A DNA stretch of 7,275 bases from Promethearchaeota archaeon CR_4 (GCA_001940655.1 MBAA01000202.1:1-7275); one strand, 5' to 3'; counted from the stretch's first letter, positions 1 to 6,577 are shown. Program-made: numbers and translations. The notes: generated by a model from the sequence alone, not told the origin.

Positions 1-69
1 CTCGGCAAAGGTGACTTCCTTCACTGTGCCATGGAAACGGGGAAAAATCTTCTCGCACGAGAGAACCAT
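1..69 (-). CDS. Alternative reading: N-terminus of a minus-strand gene
   Basis: An ATG at 69-67 on the minus strand opens a frame that stays open for 23 codons to the left edge (starting MVLSCEKIFPRFHGTVKEV). A GGGTGA Shine-Dalgarno-like site lies at 80-85, 10 bases upstream, which is longer than the 4-5 bases seen at the two best starts in this window. The frame is in codon register with the + strand reading of 1-159, so one may be just the shadow of the other. The + reading is preferred because gene-like composition continues to 159. No family is recognised. Confidence 0.3.
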   Translation of the reverse strand, partial: MVLSCEKIFPRFHGTVKEVTFAE

Positions 70-159
70 GCATTACATTTCACCCAGAAGAATTTAAACC
101 CTTTCCCAATGCCGGTTCGTTTTGTCGATTTTCGTCGCGAAAGACCATCATACTTTTAG
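1..159 (+). CDS. C-terminal fragment of an unrecognised protein (left edge)
   Basis: Frame 1 is open from the window edge for 52 codons and stops with TAG at 157-159. The visible tail is basic and aromatic, ending VDFRRERPSYF. I do not recognise the family; the pattern of a Gly-rich turn, then a VDF-R tail, is vaguely like the C-terminus of small nucleotidyltransferases, but this is too weak to name. Support for coding is indirect: the G/C content stays gene-like up to the stop and drops sharply after it, and eight T residues start one base after the stop, as expected of an archaeal terminator. A minus-strand start at 69 competes for the first 69 bases; only one is likely to be real. Confidence 0.5.
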   Translation, partial: LGKGDFLHCAMETGKNLLARENHALHFTQKNLNPFPMPVRFVDFRRERPSYF

Positions 160-179
160 TTTTTTTTAATCGATTTTTT
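160..179 (+). terminator. T-rich terminator after the left-edge gene
   Basis: A run of eight T (160-167) and a second run of six T (174-179) directly follow the TAG at 157-159. Oligo-T tracts without a required hairpin are the usual archaeal intrinsic termination signal. This supports + strand transcription from the left edge. Confidence 0.5.
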
Positions 180-321
180 CTAGGATTGATTTTTATCGTT
201 CTAAGGCGTGGTAAAAAATGGGGGTTCATTAGATAATGCTTCTCTCTTATAGACTTTTATAAGTTATTGAAAAAAGGTTCAATTATTAATAGTATAAGGG
301 CACTTCATTACGCTTCATCCT

Positions 322-385
322 AATATCCCTTGTTCACATCTTTAAAGGGATTATCGTAGTAGTAACGAATAAAATAGGATTCGTT
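322..385. repeat. Two short inverted repeats in the spacer downstream of the membrane protein
   Basis: ATCCCTT at 325-331 pairs with AAGGGAT at 345-351 (7-base stem, 13-base loop). AACGAAT at 364-370 pairs with ATTCGTT at 379-385 (7-base stem, 8-base loop). Both lie 3' of the minus-strand membrane protein gene, which ends at 421, so they could be 3'-end hairpins that protect or end its transcript. The rest of the 160-420 spacer is A/T-rich and holds no gene I can support. Confidence 0.3.
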
Positions 386-420
386 GGAAATAAAAGGAAT
401 GAAATAATTATTCGAGGTGC

Positions 421-1101
421 TTATTCGGATGATTTAATAAACCCTCGACCGATAATGAAGATGCTTAGTGCAAGAGTCGCTAAAAATAGTCCATCAAGGA
501 GGAGATATAGTACGATATTACCAAGGAAGATAATTTCTATTCCACCAAATACTAAGGCTATCAGTGAAAGTAGAACACCTACAAAGACTTCCTTCATCCT
601 TGCCTTACGTTTTCCTTCCGTTTTAACAATCCCGTACTTCCAGAGATAAACCAACGTGTTAATGAGAAAAAATATTACCAAAAAGAAAATTATTCCAAGC
701 ATTACCTCGTTGATGTAGGTTAAGGGTAGATCAGGATCTATAACCCCTACTGCTCCTGGCCACGCAAAGAATACAATGGAATATACGACAAGGATCACGA
801 GATAAAGTGCATAATGCGTCCGGCGCCATTCTTTCGAGTGAGCTATGGTACCGAAAACGAGATATAACAAGTACATGCTAAATCCTGCACAAATATAGGC
901 GAGACGCGAGAAAATGAGGATGATGATTATTTGGTTAAATATGCTATATATGAGGATGCACGTGCCGAATGATCCTAACAGGATAAAAGATGTACAGAGC
1001 ATCTGATTCTCTCGGTTTTTTGGATTTTTCCGCAAGACGTTCAACGCAATCAAATAACAAGCCACAAGATAAACTACGTACATAATATTTTGAAACAACA
1101 T
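421..1101 (-). CDS. Seven-helix integral membrane protein, function unknown
   Basis: A 226-residue protein made almost entirely of hydrophobic helices. I count seven likely membrane spans, at about residues 2-21, 31-49, 53-78, 95-114, 128-152, 167-187 and 191-217. A basic loop (about 155-167, GKRKARMKE) lies between spans five and six and should face the cytoplasm. There is no signal peptide and no soluble domain. The layout recalls the seven-helix sensor modules found in front of histidine kinases, here standing alone, but no diagnostic motif is visible. The start is set at ATG 1101, because the GTG three codons upstream lies inside the Shine-Dalgarno GGGTGA (1107-1112). It lies 285 bases downstream of the class I enzyme gene on the same strand, so co-transcription is possible but not shown. 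Transport or sensing of a terpenoid is only a guess from position. Confidence 0.8.
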   Translation of the reverse strand: MLFQNIMYVVYLVACYLIALNVLRKNPKNRENQMLCTSFILLGSFGTCILIYSIFNQIIIILIFSRLAYICAGFSMYLLYLVFGTIAHSKEWRRTHYALYLVILVVYSIVFFAWPGAVGVIDPDLPLTYINEVMLGIIFFLVIFFLINTLVYLWKYGIVKTEGKRKARMKEVFVGVLLSLIALVFGGIEIIFLGNIVLYLLLDGLFLATLALSIFIIGRGFIKSSE

Positions 1102-1106
1102 ACAAT

Positions 1107-1112
1107 TCACCC
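1107..1112 (-). promoter_or_regulatory. Ribosome binding site GGGTGA deciding the start at 1101
   Basis: Minus-strand GGGTGA ends 5 bases before the ATG at 1101-1099. A longer reading from GTG at 1110-1108 would start inside this site, so the ATG is the better start. Confidence 0.65.
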
Positions 1113-1158
1113 TGTTTTAATAGATAAGTATTCCTAAATTCCTTTCTTTCTACATTTG

Positions 1159-1171
1159 ATTAATATGTAAT
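1159..1171 (-). promoter_or_regulatory. Possible TATA box for the membrane protein gene
   Basis: Minus-strand TTACATATTAATC lies about 60 bases before the start. A transcription start about 25 bases downstream, near 1140, would leave a leader of about 40 bases carrying the ribosome binding site. The match is only general A/T richness. A pyrimidine-rich minus-strand tract at about 1220-1240 could end the upstream class I gene transcript. Confidence 0.25.
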
Positions 1172-1386
1172 TCTGCTCTTTGAAATAGTTCTTTTAGTTT
1201 ACACAATCTCCATTTCATCGAAAGAGAAAAGAGAGAAATATACAATCAAGGCACATATTGCAATCTGATATCAAATAATTACAGACTTTCCCACTTAAGT
1301 TGTATTCCCAATAACTCGTGGTGTAAGGATCTACCGAATACCAGTGCTCTGCGATAAATTTAAACACAAGTTAATTCCTTTTTGGA

Positions 1387-2427
1387 TTAAAGTAGCTCTT
1401 CGAGGGACAATCTTGCCCACGGGTACGGTTTCAACAGGAATGTGGTTAGATTTTGGTGAGTTTGAATGGGCTCGAGTAAAAAGTCAAAGAAATGATACTC
1501 CCGAAAGATCTTGAGGCCTTCCACGCAACCATTCACGAGAAATCTCAAGTGTCGTGAAAAAGGTGTGTCTATGTTACAAATCGCACTAAAGGCTTGATCT
1601 GCATATTGAAGGCCGAGATTGACAGCATAATCGTAGATTTTTCCATTGATTAAAGAACGTTTAAGTCGTTGTTCGCTGGATCGGTCCAGATTATTTCCAT
1701 CTTGTTCCATTTTTAACAGTAACGCATTGAACGTTCGATGGCGTGCATCATCGCACACGTCACACATATCATCCAAGAGTCCGTCTAATTTTACATACCC
1801 TTGGAGAAATTTCTGCAACCAAGAGCTCGTACTTTCCGTAAGAAATGGGGTAAGCAGCGAGTAATAGACGAAAAAATCCCTGTTACGGTTTTCTGTAAAT
1901 TCTGCGAATTCCTGCATGGTGATGGGTCTAGGATTTTGACGCAACGCAAGCTCAATATCTGCAGCACTTTGTAGTTTGTGAATGTGTTCAATAATGACCT
2001 GGTTTAGATTTCCTGGCATATTTTGAAGGAATTTCTGTGCTTCCCATGGAATAAGGACAAATCTGATTACACGATCTAGCATCGTTTTAAAATTGTGTAG
2101 ATTTTGCTCGTCAAAGTAAGAATCCAGCAAATCATCGCCCACTTGAATGAACTCTTCGAAGAGTAGGACGAAATTTAGTATGTTTTCCCGATATCGGGAT
2201 AACTGTGAATTTAATTCAGATGGAGAAAGAGTGTCGAGAAAGTCCTCCATCAAAATTGTAAAACGGGGAATTGTTGGAGTGCCGAATTGCTTTGCCTTTT
2301 CCCTGATGACTTGTATGCGATTATAATTTGTTGAAAAATCCTGCATTTTCTGCAATATTTCATCCGTAAAACCCCTCTCTGCAAATCTTTCCCTGATCTC
2401 TTGAAATGTAATTGTAATTTTTACCAT
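1387..2427 (-). CDS. Putative class I isoprenoid / terpene synthase-like enzyme
   Basis: This 346-residue, largely helical protein carries two aspartate-rich motifs with spacing like the trans-prenyltransferase/class I terpene synthase fold: DDLLD at 98-102 (followed by D106) and DDMCD at 219-223 (followed by D226, D227). In that fold the two motifs face each other across a helical cavity and hold Mg2+ and the substrate diphosphate. The Arg pair that follows the first motif in chain-elongating synthases is absent (SYFDEQN follows), so cyclisation or diphosphate removal fits better than chain elongation. No NSE/DTE motif of canonical terpene cyclases is visible. Its neighbour upstream on the same strand is a class II diterpene cyclase, whose bicyclic diphosphate product is the natural substrate of a class I partner. 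The start is ATG 2427; an in-frame stop lies 33 bases upstream with no better start between. Soluble, cytosolic. Fold call moderate, reaction inferred. Confidence 0.65.
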   Translation of the reverse strand: MVKITITFQEIRERFAERGFTDEILQKMQDFSTNYNRIQVIREKAKQFGTPTIPRFTILMEDFLDTLSPSELNSQLSRYRENILNFVLLFEEFIQVGDDLLDSYFDEQNLHNFKTMLDRVIRFVLIPWEAQKFLQNMPGNLNQVIIEHIHKLQSAADIELALRQNPRPITMQEFAEFTENRNRDFFVYYSLLTPFLTESTSSWLQKFLQGYVKLDGLLDDMCDVCDDARHRTFNALLLKMEQDGNNLDRSSEQRLKRSLINGKIYDYAVNLGLQYADQAFSAICNIDTPFSRHLRFLVNGCVEGLKIFREYHFFDFLLEPIQTHQNLTTFLLKPYPWARLSLEELL

Positions 2428-2504
2428 CTCTCTAATAATTTTTTCAATACATTTCTGTTTTTAATTCTCGCATTTTTTTCGAATGGGGCTCCATCTAAGA
2501 ATAC

Positions 2505-2520
2505 TATTTTATATTATACA
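2505..2520 (-). promoter_or_regulatory. TATA-like promoter of the class I enzyme gene
   Basis: Minus-strand TATAATATAAAA (2518 down to 2507) is the clearest TATA box in the window. Transcription would start near 2488, giving a leader of about 60 bases before ATG 2427. This suggests the class I gene has its own promoter and need not depend on readthrough from the cyclase gene, from which it is separated by 269 bases. Confidence 0.4.
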
Positions 2521-2696
2521 TCCTTGACCTTTGAGAGGAACTTCATTGATTGTGAATGATAAAGATAGCGAGGTAGTTTTTTAACACAGCTATTGCTCTT
2601 TCGCATTATTTTTCAAAAATTCCCGTTTTTATTCATTCATCTAATCGCGAGACATTCCTCGTTAACTTATTTAATGCTTCTGCAATATAACAGGGT

Positions 2697-4229
2697 CTAA
2701 ATAACGTGATTTGCCTTTTTATAAGCAATTAATGCTGCCAAAATATATGCATTAATTACTTCAATTGGGGCATATACAATCTTCGATGGCCATAACCCTG
2801 TATGTTTTAAAGTAGAGGTTTTGGTCAAAAATTCGATTGCTGGTTTTAATATCTCTAAATCGACTTTTTCTACAGTTATATAATAATAACAAATTGCCAA
2901 AATCGCATAGGCATTTTCTTCTAACGTTGGATGATTTATATCACTACACCATAATCCATTGTCGTTTTGATTCGCAATAAACCAATTTAAGAGTTTTTCT
3001 GCTAATTCGGGGGCTTCTTGGGATAAGGCTAAGATTCCATGACAATTCTGGAAATAGGTAGAAAGGTGGAATTTATCCGCACCAAAACCTGACATGTGAT
3101 TTGGGAGTTGATTCGAAAAAAAGGGGATCAATTTATTCAAAGCTTCTTCGCGTTTACTAATTCGGGAAATTGAGAATGCATCAAATATATGGAGATTTGA
3201 TAAATTAGAGTAATCACTTTCGTAAGGATAAGTAGAATAGTGCATTCCACTCACATAGGAATCTAATACATCCCACTCTCGATTATCAGGTGAAATAAGG
3301 CCATATTTTTCCAGTAAATATAATCCTAAAGATGTATCATCAGAATCGGCAATTGAAAAGAATTTGCCAAAAGCAAGGCCAGTCTTTCGCCAAAATGGTC
3401 TAAGCTGATGATGAACAATATCTTTAAAATATTCGTGTTTTTCCGAGATTTTGAGAAATGGATACAGTGAATAACCAATTGTGAACATTTGAAAATCCGC
3501 AAATGATGGAAAACCCCCATCGTTGTTTCGTGAATGTTGTAAATATTGCAGCATTTCTGGATTTTTTTTGCTAACTTTTTTAGAGAAATACCAAGCAGTT
3601 GTCGATGGTGTCGATCCTAAACTTCCGTTTCCCTCAAGAAAGTAATCGATGTTGGGAAGAGTAGCATAATAATTATCTAAAAATTCAAAAGTAAAGATTT
3701 TAGCTGTTTTTTGTTTTAAGACTGCTTCCATTGGCAATTTCGAGAGTTTTTGACTTTGTTTCTCCTGAAAATATTTGATCTCCGGTCCCAAATCTATATT
3801 ATATTGACCAAATTGTTTTAAAAGTGCAGGCAATAAAAACTCAAAACCTGCCATATAAATGTAGTTTCCACCCTTGAGTCGAGGGAGATTTGAATATAAC
3901 CATTTGATGCCTAAATTAATTCTACCCTTGAATTTGTCCTCATACAACAAAAGAGTCCTGACACTGGCAGCAGTAGATAATAATCTTTCACAGATATCGG
4001 AATGGGAACCCCAACTACCATCTAATGCTTGATTTTGTAGTAACCAGTTAATTGTTTGTGGAAAAAGGGGTTTTCCACTATCATTTTGTAGAGTGGCAAC
4101 CCATGCTGTGTCATATGGCACAGAATATTGAGAACCTTCCCAATTTTGTAGTGGCATTTTTTTCCAATAATTTGCTATTACTTGATCGATACCAAGTTCT
4201 TTAATGGTATCATATTTTGCCTCAAACAT
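2697..4229 (-). CDS. Class II diterpene cyclase (copalyl diphosphate synthase-like)
   Basis: This 510-residue protein has the hallmarks of class II diterpene cyclases, which protonate geranylgeranyl diphosphate and close rings while keeping the diphosphate. Visible are SVPYDTAWVA (36-45), the DGSWG repeat (70-74), TPSTTAW (207-213), NDGGF (236-240), the catalytic acid motif DSDDT (D295, D297, D298), ADKFHLSTYF (384-393), the TLEENAYAILA block (435-445) and a C-terminal GLWPSKIVYAP block (478-488) resembling the family's LW-GK-LY-P segment. The length matches bacterial two-domain (beta-gamma) enzymes of about 500 residues, so it looks complete, and it lacks the extra alpha domain of plant enzymes. 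The His and Asn of the plant ent-type dyad are replaced by F179 and S242 in my alignment from memory, so the product is uncertain. The start ATG 4229 is fixed by GGTGA 4 bases upstream. The gene is A/T-richer than its neighbours. Family call is strong; exact product unknown. Confidence 0.9.
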   Translation of the reverse strand: MFEAKYDTIKELGIDQVIANYWKKMPLQNWEGSQYSVPYDTAWVATLQNDSGKPLFPQTINWLLQNQALDGSWGSHSDICERLLSTAASVRTLLLYEDKFKGRINLGIKWLYSNLPRLKGGNYIYMAGFEFLLPALLKQFGQYNIDLGPEIKYFQEKQSQKLSKLPMEAVLKQKTAKIFTFEFLDNYYATLPNIDYFLEGNGSLGSTPSTTAWYFSKKVSKKNPEMLQYLQHSRNNDGGFPSFADFQMFTIGYSLYPFLKISEKHEYFKDIVHHQLRPFWRKTGLAFGKFFSIADSDDTSLGLYLLEKYGLISPDNREWDVLDSYVSGMHYSTYPYESDYSNLSNLHIFDAFSISRISKREEALNKLIPFFSNQLPNHMSGFGADKFHLSTYFQNCHGILALSQEAPELAEKLLNWFIANQNDNGLWCSDINHPTLEENAYAILAICYYYITVEKVDLEILKPAIEFLTKTSTLKHTGLWPSKIVYAPIEVINAYILAALIAYKKANHVI

Positions 4230-4233
4230 TTAA

Positions 4234-4238
4234 TCACC
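4234..4238 (-). promoter_or_regulatory. Ribosome binding site of the class II cyclase
   Basis: Minus-strand GGTGA ends 4 bases before ATG 4229. It is a good archaeal Shine-Dalgarno match and confirms the start. Confidence 0.65.
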
Positions 4239-4247
4239 GAGTTGGAC

Positions 4248-4320
4248 ATTGAGTGAAAATCGGTTGTCGTTACGTATTTTGAACCTCTTCGAAGGATATT
4301 TTTGAGTGAATTTGAGTGTA
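4248..4320 (-). promoter_or_regulatory. Three phased TTGAGTG repeats upstream of the cyclase (possible operator)
   Basis: On the + strand the 10-base unit WTTGAGTGWA occurs at 4248-4257, 4301-4310 and 4311-4320 (CACTCAA on the coding strand). The last two are directly adjacent, one helical turn apart, and the first is 53 bases away, about five turns, so all three would face the same side of the DNA. A possible TATA element, CAAAAATATCC on the minus strand (4304 down to 4294), overlaps the middle copy. This arrangement could bind a regulator of the cyclase gene. No such perfect unit was noticed before the class I gene. Confidence 0.35.
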
Positions 4321-4867
4321 TTGTATGTTTTAAACACGTTTATCCCCATTTTTGCATACAGTACGAGATTTTCCTCATTTTTATCTAAATCTCAATTTTT
4401 TTACTTTAATTTGGTCTCTTTTTCGAGTTCTCGCATATTCTATTCAATTTCGAGGACTTATGTAATCCTATTTCATCAAATTGGTTTATCATTAAATTCT
4501 TTTATCCTACATTTTCAGATAGTTATCATTGAGGTTAATCTAAAGACTTCATAATTGCCTAAATTCCTCTAGATTATGGAACTGTTGATTGCACAAATTG
4601 GATTTAAAGAGAGAACACACGACCTTATCTCTTGGTCGCAGATCAGACCACATCATTCAGATACTTTGTAACCATATTTAATACTTTCTTAACATTAATG
4701 TACATTTGAATACACCAGAATACAGGGAATAACTTAGCTTTTGTATTGGAAGGGACAGTTCCTAATGTTATCTTGAATAAATCAATCTATCAACTTATCT
4801 GCTACATCCAATAAATATTTGCGAGAATTTCCTCAGATTGATATGCACCCTTGGCGCGAAACTTCAG

Positions 4868-4930
4868 TTCTTAAGAATTGAAAGTTATATTATTTCACGT
4901 ATTTCCTTTCTCTAAGTTATATCTCACGGT
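4868..4930 (+). promoter_or_regulatory. Palindrome plus two TATA-like direct repeats
   Basis: TTCTTAAGAA (4868-4877) is a perfect 10-base palindrome. Two bases after it begins GAAAGTTATATTA (4880-4892), a good purine-rich BRE plus TATA match. The 9-base core AAGTTATAT recurs at 4914-4922, 32 bases on (three helical turns), and both copies are followed within a few bases by TCACG. This looks like a regulated + strand promoter for the radical SAM gene with a leader of roughly 150 bases, though a nearer A/T-rich element at 5046-5060 could instead give a nearly leaderless transcript. Confidence 0.35.
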
Positions 4931-5087
4931 AAACACTTTGATTCAACGGAATTTAATGCAAATTCATAATTTTTGGTGCAAAGAATCTCCATATGGGTAT
5001 TGAACTACTCGCGGCTATATGTCAAAAAGATTATTGGGGTAGCTAGAAAAAACTATTATTCAAGAAACACGTGCCTGTCTGATATTT

Positions 5088-6377
5088 ATGCACGTCCTGC
5101 TCATCAATCCCCTCTTTACTTATGTCGGACGAGACAAATTCCCTTTGGGTTTGGGTTACGTTGCGACGATCGCCCTGAAAGAGGGTCATCATATGGTTGT
5201 GGTGGATGAAAATCTCGGGGAAACTATACCCTGGGAACAACTTGGGCAATTCAAACTAATCGGGTTGAGCGTGACAACGCCGGCACTTCCGCGCGCGCGC
5301 TCGTTAATCACCCAACTTCGAATAAAAAAATCAACAGAGGCTCTCATTGTTGCAGGGGGACACCATCCGACTTTTCGCCCCAAAGAACTGCTTCAGATCG
5401 GAGTGGACGTAGTGGTGCGGGGGGAAGGTGAGGTGCCTTTTGCTCAAATCCTGCGAATATCAAATCCCTTATCAACCGCTCATAAGTGGAAAAACATCCT
5501 TGGTATCAGCTATTACGATGATTCAGGAAATGTCCAACATAATACGCAGTTAGGACTAACCGAAGACTTAGATCATATTCCTTTTCCAGCATGGGATGTA
5601 TTTCGTTACAAAAACTACTCCCCTATGTCCGTAATCACCTCCCGTGGTTGTCCTTACCGGTGTAACTATTGCGCTGCAACCGCATTTTGGCAACATTATG
5701 TGCGGTATCGTTCCATTGCTAACGTAGTTGCAGAACTTGATGCTTTACTAGCGCTCCATACATATCATTTTATAAAATTCCAAGATTCTGTCTTTACTTC
5801 CCCGCGAAAGCGGGTACTGGACCTCATGGCCGCTATCATCGAAAAAAATTACCCGTTTCAATGGACATGCGAAACCCGGGCGGATGCCCTCGACCACGAA
5901 TTGATTGACATGATGGCGAGGGCAAAGTGTAAAACGATAATGCTTGGTCTAGAATCTGGATCGCAGGGCGTGCTCGACCAAAACGAGCGAAAAATGAAGG
6001 TGAGCGATTTCGTTGACACTTGTCAAAACATCAAGCAACGGGGGTTGGGTATCCGGGTCTCAGTTGTCTTTGGTTTGCCTGGTGAAACCCCTGCGACCGT
6101 GGAAGATACATTAACAATTTTGCGATCCATCCAACCCAATGTGACCTTCCTGAATCTCGCCACCGCGTACCCCGGATGTGCATTAGAACATCACCCGGTC
6201 GCGTCACACAAAGAGCAGTGGGTTACGACTTTCGGGGGGCATGGCGTGGGAGGTCAGTTGATCCTTCCAGTAGGGATGACTCCTAAACAATATCATAAAT
6301 TAGCGGACTACTTGTATGGACAAATTCACGAATTGAACAAGGTCAACTGGGTGAAAGAAAACCAAGATTTGCTATAA
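5088..6377 (+). CDS. B12-binding-domain radical SAM protein
   Basis: A 429-residue protein with an N-terminal cobalamin-binding-type Rossmann domain (about 1-125) and a radical SAM barrel (about 178-365). The start MHVLLINPLF, the GGHHPTFRP segment (90-98) and VVVRGEGE (108-115) are typical of the B12-binding domain in this superfamily; the DxHxxG motif that supplies a cobalamin-ligating His is not seen, as is common here. C188, C192 and C195 form the CX3CX2C motif holding the [4Fe-4S] cluster that cleaves S-adenosylmethionine. GLESGSQ (287-293) and VVFGLPGET (326-334) are conserved barrel segments. Members do methylations, ring closures and other carbon chemistry; the substrate cannot be read from sequence. 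No clear Shine-Dalgarno precedes ATG 5088, but the frame is closed by TAG at 5040-5042 and MHVLLINP fits the family start. It is divergent from the cyclase, so tailoring of a terpenoid is possible but speculative. Confidence 0.85.
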   Translation: MHVLLINPLFTYVGRDKFPLGLGYVATIALKEGHHMVVVDENLGETIPWEQLGQFKLIGLSVTTPALPRARSLITQLRIKKSTEALIVAGGHHPTFRPKELLQIGVDVVVRGEGEVPFAQILRISNPLSTAHKWKNILGISYYDDSGNVQHNTQLGLTEDLDHIPFPAWDVFRYKNYSPMSVITSRGCPYRCNYCAATAFWQHYVRYRSIANVVAELDALLALHTYHFIKFQDSVFTSPRKRVLDLMAAIIEKNYPFQWTCETRADALDHELIDMMARAKCKTIMLGLESGSQGVLDQNERKMKVSDFVDTCQNIKQRGLGIRVSVVFGLPGETPATVEDTLTILRSIQPNVTFLNLATAYPGCALEHHPVASHKEQWVTTFGGHGVGGQLILPVGMTPKQYHKLADYLYGQIHELNKVNWVKENQDLL

Positions 6378-6388
6378 ATTGAGAAAAG

Positions 6389-6577
6389 TTAGAATTGAGA
6401 GACAAATTCCTCTGTCAGCTCACCGTAGAAGGAGCCTTTTAACACGGCAACTGGGACTGTGATTGTATGACCACAAGTGCATTGGATGATGAGGGGTTCA
6501 TTGGCGGGTGCACGTCCCCGAACCAGGGTTTGGGGAATATTGTGCAATTTACCGCACTCGCAGCGAATATTTTTCAT
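6389..6577 (-). CDS. Small zinc-ribbon protein (62 residues)
   Basis: A small protein with two CxC knuckles, CECGK (C6, C8) and CTCGH (C33, C35, H37), spaced 25 residues apart, as in a zinc ribbon or rubredoxin-like zinc site. The rest is short beta-prone segments with an acidic C-terminus. The function is unknown; such minimal zinc proteins act as nucleic-acid or protein-binding accessories. The ATG at 6577 is preferred because the zinc knuckle begins five residues in; a TTG 12 codons upstream would only add a Lys/Asn-rich tail. GTGA lies a few bases upstream as a weak ribosome site. The gene converges on the radical SAM gene with 11 bases between the stop codons, so the two 3' ends may overlap as transcripts. 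Confidence 0.65.
   Translation of the reverse strand: MKNIRCECGKLHNIPQTLVRGRAPANEPLIIQCTCGHTITVPVAVLKGSFYGELTEEFVSQF

Larger units (their letters stand above)
4230..5087. other. 858-base A/T-rich divergent spacer without a supported gene
   Basis: The region lies between the minus-strand cyclase start and the + strand radical SAM start, so it should hold both promoters. The open frames in it begin with GTG or TTG, lack ribosome binding sites and encode low-complexity Phe/Ser/Ile-rich chains, so I do not call them. It contains the TTGAGTG repeats near the cyclase and a palindrome with two TATA-like repeats at 4868-4930. The stretch 4320-4860 shows nothing I can name; no tRNA-like fold was noticed. 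Confidence 0.6.

Noticed and set aside
455..649. + strand frame opposite the membrane protein gene
   Set aside because: It is an antisense shadow of a convincing multi-span membrane protein and has no recognisable domain.
1387..2427. Reading this gene as a chain-elongating geranylgeranyl diphosphate synthase
   Set aside because: The Arg pair after the first Asp motif and the usual conserved blocks of elongating enzymes are missing; a class I cyclase-like role fits better, though the fold is shared.
2697..4229. Reading the cyclase as a squalene-hopene or oxidosqualene cyclase
   Set aside because: It is shorter than the usual 600-plus residues, and the YDTAW block and C-terminal blocks fit diterpene class II cyclases.
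4306..4554. 82-codon + strand open frame in the divergent spacer
   Set aside because: It starts with GTG without a ribosome site, overlaps the cyclase control region and encodes a Phe/Ser/Ile-rich chain typical of A/T-rich noncoding DNA.
4973..5209. 78-codon + strand open frame overlapping the radical SAM start
   Set aside because: It starts with TTG, and its 3' half is an out-of-frame reading of the well-supported radical SAM gene.
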